Assembly (NCBI GenBank): GCA_942159475.1
Contig: OW804097.1
Span: 58,548,986 to 58,612,985, forward strand
Length of the DNA stretch: 64,000 nucleotides
From: Sthenelais limicola
Lineage: Eukaryota > Annelida > Polychaeta > Phyllodocida > Sigalionidae
Direction: 5' to 3'
A program made the translations under genes and the position numbers. This document shows, piece by piece, positions 57,501 to 64,000 of the stretch (positions within the stretch are counted from its first letter, which is position 1; the number at the start of each line of letters is the position of its first letter). Below the pieces are notes generated by a model, which saw only the letters and a list, made by a program, of their open reading frames with translations, was not told the origin of the DNA and did not search any database.

Positions 57501-59204
57501 ATCAATCCTAGGCAGAGGAAAACTGTCTTTGATCGTGACGGAGTTCAACTGACGATAATCTACACAGAAACGCTGTGTCCCGTCCTTCTTGGCCACCATA
57601 ACAATAGGAGCTCCCCAAGGGCTACTGCTATGCTCAATTCGGCCTTCTCTATACATCTTCCAGATTTCTGCCTCCGCTTTATCACGTTTAGCAACTGGAA
57701 TCCGTCTATATGCTTGTTTGATCGGGCAAGCATCGCCGGTATCAATAACATGACGGACCTTATGAGTACATCCCAAAGCTTTATCCCCCGGCAGGGAGAA
57801 GCAGCAACGGAATTCCTCCAAGAGATCTAGAGCATTTCGCTTTTCTTGGACTTCGGACAAGTCAGAATCGTCAACCATCTTTGTCAGTGGACACTCCGGA
57901 GTGGCCGGAATAGGAAGAGTAGGAGCGATCAGGTCATCATCCGCAACAGGAGACTCCAGCACCTGTATTGAATTAATGATTGCTTCCCTAATCATCTCCT
58001 CATTCTCCCCATCGTCAGACAGAGAATCTTGAGCTACCAAAGCAACTTCAAATACTCTGCCAACCACCCTATTTCTCTTAATTTTCAACGTGCGACCGGT
58101 CGGATTGGAGAAAGCCACCACGGCCGGAGAACCGTCACCTGGTACATAGGTATTCAGGCTGCCCAAGGCTAGATCTTTCAACAATTGTTGGTCTGGCTCG
58201 AACATCATTCCTTCAACTGCGACTGAGCCACTGTCAATGTCAAGTTTGGCCAACGTAACTGCTTTGGGTTTGAGGATAACTGTCTTAAGCAGCTTCACCT
58301 CTCTCCCCACAATTTCATCCTCAACTTGAACCGCATTAACAGAGGAACTTTCAATTCTGCTAACGGGTTTTTTCCATAACTTACAAGTTACGGAAGACCC
58401 ATAATTGTACAAGAAGAAAGTTCCTGACCAATCTAGATTACATCGGTGCACATAATAGAAATCCGCACCTAATATCCCGCTTTCAGGGCCTTTCAGACCA
58501 CTGACCACGAGACAAGTAATCATATATGTCCGGTCGCCAACTAGCAACGGACAAAGCACGCTCCCATATGTAACAATGGGTGTTCCATCTCCCATCGCAC
58601 ACACCATTCGTACCGCCGTCATTGGTGGTGGATTTGGAAGGGATTCATAGAACCTTCTGGTGATCAAACTAGTAGTAGCACCAGGATCAACCAGAAAGCT
58701 GCCAGTTTCCCCATCCATCGTTACAGGGGCATACCATCTCTCCCGTACCAACAATTTGGTAGGGATCTCCAAAGTTCCCTGGTCGTGTACAGAAACTTTC
58801 TGAACTTGAGCTGATTTAGTTGCTCCGCCCTTGACCAACACAATCTGATCTTGTTCAGCTTGGAACCCGGACTGCCCCCACCTCACATCCGAGGTAGAAT
58901 CCGAGTCATCACAAAGCACATGGCCTTGTGACAAGGCTTTACCGTCCGGCAACGATCGTGAATCTCCAGTTTTCGGAAGGGGTTCACCTTGTTGTGAAGC
59001 CTCCAACGTAATAGCTGGTGCCTGGGCCCGCCCGCCAATTTCTGCACTACTCACAGCTTCACTTCGGACTGTGGTACTGTGAAGCGCCCTTTTCCCGACC
59101 CCCACCTCGCTCCTTATGAGGGTCTCGCCGCGTTTCCCGAAGGCTTGGAAGCAACACCATCTTCCTTCGGGACCAATCCAAGAAGAGCTAGTCTTCTGGG
59201 GCAA
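54525..59204 (-). pseudogene. pol: Gypsy Pol: protease, RT, RNase H, integrase with AT-hook tail; one in-frame stop
   Basis: Open frame 59204-55680 then, after TGA at about 55677-55679, the same frame to 54525. Protease: FLVDPGATTSLI near residue 170, with Pro in place of the usual Ser/Thr of the D-S/T-G triad. RT: VDYRQLNSVTIKDSFPLPRI and CLVYLDDIVVFG. RNase H: ILDTDASGFGMAG and VRTDHASLRWLL. Integrase: a His pair and CPEC zinc motif, DILGPFRE, TDGAPEF, then the stop, then NGQSERLNRVLVEQ with the catalytic Glu. The C-terminus has three GRPRK/GRPKK AT-hook motifs (about 54905, 54760, 54665), which bind AT-rich minor groove. The stop removes the catalytic Glu and the tail. Translation should begin by frameshift from gag rather than at the Met at 59204. 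Confidence 0.9.
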
Positions 59205-61129
59205 GCTGAGTTAAAATGCCCCTCCTCACTACAGAACCAGCATTCTCGACTTGGCGGTTTCCAGCGCCTGAACCTACCACGTCCACCTCCGTAGGAGGGA
59301 GTGGCCGAATCAGCACCCGGCGCGGCCGTTTTTCGTTGTTGCCAAGCCTGCAACGCCTGCACAATCACTTCACTGACATCATCCGAAATTGGTCCGGACT
59401 CAACCAGTGAGGACTTCTCCAATAGTTCCGTTACCTGGGCTATGGCTCTGGCATTAACTTTCTTCTCACCAAGTCCGCTAGGAGCAGCGGACGCAGGTGA
59501 GGTCCTAGAGTTATGGGACTCTACACTAATTTCTTGAAGAGTCACAGAATCCACATCCTGAGTGCAGCTCTCATAGACTTCTGACCAGTGAGCGCAATCA
59601 TTTAGATCATTAGGCTGCTTGAACCTAATCCAAAGTGCCTGCTTCGGGTCAGAAAGTCCCTTCAAAAAGGTTCGGATACCCATGGTACGTGAGGTGCTAT
59701 CCATCACCGTACCAAAGGCATACCTAGCCCTCTTTGCTACCTCATTAGCAAATGCGCGACCGTTCTGGCGAGGAGTTTGGCGACATTTAAATAATTCCGC
59801 CTCCCTCTTCTCCCTGGAGTGTTCACCATAGTTGGCGTCCATATGCGCCACAAGTTCAGGGAGAGTAACCCCCTGGGGTAATTCTCCTAACTCCGCAATC
59901 TGACGCCTGCAACTACTCTTTAGCTGCCTCACGAACATAGCGTCCGTCCAGTTGTGAGCTTCGGCCACAACCTTCATCTCAGCCAAATGGTGAAGCCAAG
60001 TGTCTTTAGTGGAATCCCACAATCTGATTGTTCCCAGTCGTGGGCTGATATGTTCTTCGTCAGTATAGAACGTGTACGAGAAATGGGTATCAGCTGGGTC
60101 CGGTCCTGCATAAGTCAGGCCTTGCACCAATGACTTATTTCCATACGCAGATTTCTGGGGACCCGCCGGAAGCAAGGTCAACGACTGAGAGTGCATACCA
60201 GTTGGTACACACACAGTAGTAATACGTAGACCATCCGGATCAGCCCCTGTAGTGGAGTGAACCGATGCTCTGGGCGTGACAACCACTGGAGGTGTAGTAC
60301 CCACCGGATCTTTTCGAACATAGGTTTCGTTAACCACATGTCCGCGCACATAAGAGTTGCTTTTAGGAGTAGCAGGCCTCTTAATGCTAGACATACCACC
60401 TAGCTCAACTATCTTCTCCCCCTCATCTTTAGGAGAGGACTCGGCTACAGCTGCAGGCTCTCTTATAGTAACCTGCCTTTGAGCTCCGAAATGTCTCGGA
60501 GTCAAGAGTTTGTAGGAGTCTCCTTCCTGGTAACCCGGGCCAGCACCCGCATCATGAAACGTCGAGGTTGCTGGCTGGATTATCTTTAGAGGTGTCATAG
60601 ACAGAGCAAGCTTCTCTGCTAAATCCGCTTCGGAATCTAGCAGATGGTTGTGCAGCCTTGACAAATCGTCTACCCGCGATGCCTCTGCTCTTAATTTCTC
60701 ATTCTCCGTTCTTAGCTCCCTAGTGGTAGCAGAAGCATCCTTCGAAATTTCATCTAGGGTTCCCTGTAAACCCGCGTTCTGATCAGTCAACTGATCAACA
60801 GACTGACGCATCATAACAAGCTGCTGATGAGAGTTGGAGTAGGCTCTTTTCCAACTCAACACCTGAGCTTGCAACGTAGATATTTCTATCTCGTCTTCTG
60901 AATCCGTATTTTTAGGCGGATCACGGTAACCCCATAGGTCAAGCCCAGCATCACCTTGAGTTCCTGGTCCTTTCGGAACAGAATCAGGCGATTTCACACT
61001 TGGCGGAGCGGTTTTCCGCCTTGCTCCAATGCCAACTAGATCACCTCCCTCCGGGGAAGCAATCCGAGATCTAGCCAGGTTGTCCTGAATCTGAGTAGCA
61101 ACGTCTACCAAAGGTTTAGCGGCTGCCAT
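59114..61129 (-). CDS. gag: Gypsy Gag, 671 aa, intact
   Basis: Starts MAAAKPLVDVATQIQDN. The N-terminal third is coiled-coil (about residues 80-180, rich in Leu heptads), the central part is a capsid-like retrotransposon gag region (WDSTKDTWLHHLAEMKVVAE; QTPRQNGRAFANEVAKRARY), and the C-terminus has one zinc knuckle, CWFCSEEGHFNSAC (C-x2-C-x4-H-x4-C). It ends NAARPS at TAA, 59114. The last codons overlap pol and contain a slippery heptamer. Gag forms the particle that packages the element RNA. Confidence 0.9.
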   Translation of the reverse strand: MAAAKPLVDVATQIQDNLARSRIASPEGGDLVGIGARRKTAPPSVKSPDSVPKGPGTQGDAGLDLWGYRDPPKNTDSEDEIEISTLQAQVLSWKRAYSNSHQQLVMMRQSVDQLTDQNAGLQGTLDEISKDASATTRELRTENEKLRAEASRVDDLSRLHNHLLDSEADLAEKLALSMTPLKIIQPATSTFHDAGAGPGYQEGDSYKLLTPRHFGAQRQVTIREPAAVAESSPKDEGEKIVELGGMSSIKRPATPKSNSYVRGHVVNETYVRKDPVGTTPPVVVTPRASVHSTTGADPDGLRITTVCVPTGMHSQSLTLLPAGPQKSAYGNKSLVQGLTYAGPDPADTHFSYTFYTDEEHISPRLGTIRLWDSTKDTWLHHLAEMKVVAEAHNWTDAMFVRQLKSSCRRQIAELGELPQGVTLPELVAHMDANYGEHSREKREAELFKCRQTPRQNGRAFANEVAKRARYAFGTVMDSTSRTMGIRTFLKGLSDPKQALWIRFKQPNDLNDCAHWSEVYESCTQDVDSVTLQEISVESHNSRTSPASAAPSGLGEKKVNARAIAQVTELLEKSSLVESGPISDDVSEVIVQALQAWQQRKTAAPGADSATPSYGGGRGRFRRWKPPSRECWFCSEEGHFNSACPRRLALLGLVPKEDGVASKPSGNAARPS
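59132..59138 (-). promoter_or_regulatory. -1 ribosomal frameshift slippery heptamer G GGA AAC
   Basis: On the minus strand the gag frame reads TCG GGA AAC GCG and stops 15 bases further on. The heptamer GGGAAAC is in the exact X-XXY-YYZ phase, and slipping back one base enters the pol frame (FGKRGETL). GGGAAAC is a known natural slippery sequence in retroviral gag-pro junctions. A GC-rich stretch follows, but I could not fold it to show a pseudoknot. Confidence 0.75.
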
Positions 61130-61230
61130 ACTTTTTATTTTACTCGGAAAATATATCTTGGAACTCAGAAATGAATCTAGTTCACCTACAGAAGATTTGC
61201 CCCGCGGTGAGCTTTGGTCACGGCACCAAT

Positions 61231-61695
61231 TGTAGTGATCTTTCGGATCCGATCCGCTCTACTACGCCGATAAAAGACTCAAACTAGGATAAACCTTCTA
61301 CACAGCTTTTATTAGCTTTCACGGGGCAATCTCCCCAACGACTTGACCAGTCGAGATGGTCCAGCCACCTCGTTAATCCTACACCAACACAGCTATGGTG
61401 TCTTATCCGCGGGTCGATGAACATAACCAAAGGAATAATAACCTTTCTCACGGATGTTACATACAACAGCATGGTACAAGAGGTTTGTAATAGAAACATA
61501 ACGAATGACATACATAAAAGGTGATATAAGAATAATAGGAAAACTTCTTCCTAGAAAGGTAAAACTGATAATATAAGCCGGTACTGCCCACTGGGTTAGT
61601 ACAAGCGTACCAACCTCAGCGGACAGCACCACACAACAGTAAAACTGGACACTAAATGTCCCAGACCTTCTTATATGATACCCAAACCCACTACA
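61231..61695 (-). repeat. Gypsy 5' LTR, 465 bp
   Basis: Minus strand from TGTAGTGGGTTTGGG to GATCACTACA, with TG...CA ends. Immediately downstream, AT then TGGTGCCGTGACCAAAGC (from 61228) is the probable tRNA primer-binding site. The first 80 bp match the 3' LTR except for a 2-bp TG difference. Confidence 0.85.
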
Positions 61696-64000
61696 TTTGT
61701 ACAATAATAAATCAAAACTGTACCTAACAACCCGTTATTCTATACATAGAATTTTCCCCATGCATGCAGTTGAGGCAGGCGTTTATTGTTTTATGTTAAT
61801 GAATGTCCATGCTATAACAGTCAGATTTTATTAAATCTATGTTGTTGCCGCTTTCCACAATGTAACCAATTATCCAAAGCATCATAGATATGCTTTTTGA
61901 GGGGTGTAAGAGGTGAGACCCGGCGTTCATTCGGGGCCGGCATTTATTTATTTCATGACGTTAAATGACCGGGCACTTTTTCAGGGCAGGCGTTTATTTG
62001 GGACCCGGCGTTCTATCAGTGAACATTTCTAACATTTTGGTATTTAGTTTTTCCAGAGATATTAGCTGTACGATATGCCAATTCCATCGTTGGAAGTGGC
62101 GGCCCATGAATACACAATTTTTTTACTTCCGGTGATCAGGCTTAGCTGCCAGACCTACTTGTTGTATGCGCCAAGGGTGGCATAACTCACATGTTATGCA
62201 CCACTTTGACCAAATCTGGCATACAATGCTGAAGATATAGGCAACCAAACCAGAGGGGTGTAATAAAGTGTTGTACAGCCCTAATTTGGCATGAAGACCT
62301 TACATTACTATAATTATTTACTAGAGTATTCATGATCCAGGCTCTGCAAGGATGGGCATCAAACAGCTAAGAACCACATCATTATTTCTTCCGCTAAATA
62401 ATCAAATGGAAAATATAGTGTCTACTCAGGGGATGCAGGAATTCTCACTCAAGTGTAGAGGAACTAGCTATTCCGAAATACACCTAATATTGGGTCTCTA
62501 TAGCTAAATTGCCATATGAACTACTTAAATTATATATATGTGATGTATTTCAGGAAACGAGTCACAAGTCGCAAAATTGATATTTTTCAAAGTGGTTTAT
62601 TCACAAGATCTCTTTGTTGGAATATTTTCTTTTTTGAGGTGCTTCGCTGTTTGTAGCTAGAATACAATGTCATGTTCCAAATGTCAAGACAGTGTATTAA
62701 ATATTTCTGGCCTGATCCAATGCTGCCGTCTACCGGGACTCGGTTTGTTTACTTGCCCCGCCTGCATAGGCCTTCATTCTATGCTTACTACCATACAGAA
62801 CAGTTGCCATCACCACCAACTTTACTGTCAAAGAACTGTGCTTGGTTTGGGTTTTATTTCATTTTGAGATTTTATGGTTATAAATCTCGAAATCATTGAA
62901 TGACCCGGAAGATTGTCAATTATTTATTAGGATCACACTAAAATGCCTTCTCCTGAGGTGAAGGTATTGGAAACAGATATGCGATCTAATTACATGGAGA
63001 TTGTTTGTTTGACTACCTGAAATAGCACCTTGTGCTGCCACTTTGGTCATGCAGCACTCCTGTTCACATAGATATCCAAGTCATGCCATGCCACTGGCTT
63101 ACCAAATCTCGGCTTAGTTTAGCTAGGCATATAACAATACATGATTTAATTTAGAGCAAAAGCAGTGTCATTATCCTGTCCTGATTGTTTTATGTGACAT
63201 TGTTGTTATAAGCGCCTTTTTCCCTGTCAATTAATGCATATTTCTTATGTAGCATTGATGTGCTTTGTGGTTGCTGAGAAACTTCATGTGTAAAAAAGTA
63301 GAAGATATTTTGATTAATCTAAGTGATTGTATTTAGCTATTGAGGACAATATCCATACATATTTTCAGTTATATTTGTAGCCTTGCTATGGTAATACATT
63401 GTTGCAACCCTTACTTGTAAAGGAAGTGCAGCAATCAAACCTATAATCCTCTTGACAGTTCTGCATGTGCATACAGTAAAGGATTTACGGTAGCACAGTG
63501 TGCATTAAAGCATGGCAGAGCGTCTGTGGATATGGACATGCGTGTTTGTCTTTTCCCTTGGAAACGGAAATTAGTTCAATTAAGCTGCCACAAATTGTAA
63601 ACTTTAGAATATCAAAAGTATAATATACTAACTGTTAACTGTTTCTTGTTTATATATTTTTTCTTCAATTTTTTTTAAAAATCTCACAGAGGGTTTTTTG
63701 TTAGGCATGTTCTGGGAATCTCTGATCTCCCCAGCTTTTTTCTGCCCTGTGCAGTTCCATCAGCTCTGTCCGGAGGACATTATATGTGGTTTGTGAAGGT
63801 ATCTGGGGTGAAAATGGGATTTTGAAGCCCTTTTTACCTTCTCAGGAACTGAGGTGGTTAGTTGATCAAGTACCATTCTGTCAATCATCTTTTTATCATT
63901 TAAATCCCACATAAATGTGTTAGCTGATTGTGGGATGTGTAATCATAATTTATAATGTGATAACAATCAGTGTGAAATCATCTGTCTGATCAGTTCGCAT
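61696..64000. other. Right flank: dispersed repeats, no intact gene
   Basis: AT-rich. It contains phrases of the form GGCGTTTATTTGGGACCCGG near 61990, a copy of the GTGATG-family element from about 62540 (GAGTCACAAGTCGCAAAATT), and FReD-like exon remnants near 63755-63900. No long ORF with recognisable motifs. Confidence 0.5.
63755..63798 (+). pseudogene. FReD exon-like fragment (paralogue of exon at 26238)
   Basis: After CCCTGTGCAG the sequence TTCCATCAGCTCTGTCCGGA continues to TTTGTGAAG and then GTATCTGG, matching the FReD exon 26238-26285 and its donor except for a 4-bp ATAT gap and a few substitutions. About 50 bp on, 63846-63890 resembles the next FReD exon in degenerate form. Either a neighbouring FReD gene begins here with changed phase or this is a decayed duplicate. 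Confidence 0.55.

Larger units (their letters stand above)
50956..61695 (-). mobile_element. Gypsy-type LTR retrotransposon with third ORF, 10.7 kb
   Basis: Order on the minus strand: 465-bp 5' LTR (61695-61231), primer site, gag, pol, about 1 kb spacer, ORF3, polypurine tract, and a 3' LTR of which only the first 80 bp remain (51035-50956). Gag and pol overlap by 91 bp in a -1 relation. The region is visibly richer in GC than its surroundings. One stop codon in integrase is the only coding lesion seen. Protease-RT-RNase H-integrase order defines the Gypsy group. Confidence 0.9.

Overview
The window is genomic DNA from an intron-rich animal. Small exons with matching GT-AG phases, a host fibrinogen-domain gene spread over 30 kb, and a dense mix of DNA transposons, MITEs, LTR, DIRS-like and LINE elements suggest an aquatic invertebrate (lancelet, hemichordate or lophotrochozoan type). 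The sequence alone does not settle which. Almost everything except the fibrinogen gene is mobile or was mobile.

Layout. 1-2000: minus-strand LINE remnant whose ORF1 protein carries the start of a NADAR domain. About 2000-9033: minus-strand gag-like ORF of a probable tyrosine-recombinase (DIRS-like) retroelement, split by a copia element (2995-8286, TSD TCCTG). That copia is internally rearranged and contains an intronless piece of a host pseudouridine-5'-phosphate glycosidase mRNA. 9350-16195: nearly complete Harbinger/PIF transposon (TSD TTA) with convergent Myb-like and transposase genes, each carrying one lesion. 16.4-21.5 kb: foldback and MITE sequence. 19242-49247: six consecutive exons of a plus-strand fibrinogen-related (FReD) gene. 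Its introns hold a damaged DUF7869-like transposase-related gene (21609-24621), several MITEs and a 20.65-kb DNA transposon (28174-48827). 50956-61695: minus-strand Gypsy-type LTR element with gag, pol, a third ORF encoding a zinc-finger protein, and a correctly phased -1 frameshift signal. 61.7-64 kb: repeats and a degenerate copy of FReD exons.

The best candidate for something undescribed is the 20.65-kb transposon. It has matching terminal inverted repeats. A 10-exon DDE integrase-like transposase (395 aa, all exon phases consistent, no stop) lies on the right. On the left, reading the other way, are a three-exon small gene and a 14-exon gene of unknown function (about 540 aa). All but one junction of that larger gene is phase-consistent. 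The second most interesting unit is the copia element that carries psuG and gag in reverse orientation inside one clean integration. The third is the Gypsy accessory ORF3, preceded by a good splice acceptor and placed where an env gene would sit.

Basis: exon structures were joined by hand from splice sites, reading phase and protein similarity. Family names come from recognised motifs, not from a search. Coordinates of individual splice sites may be off by a base.
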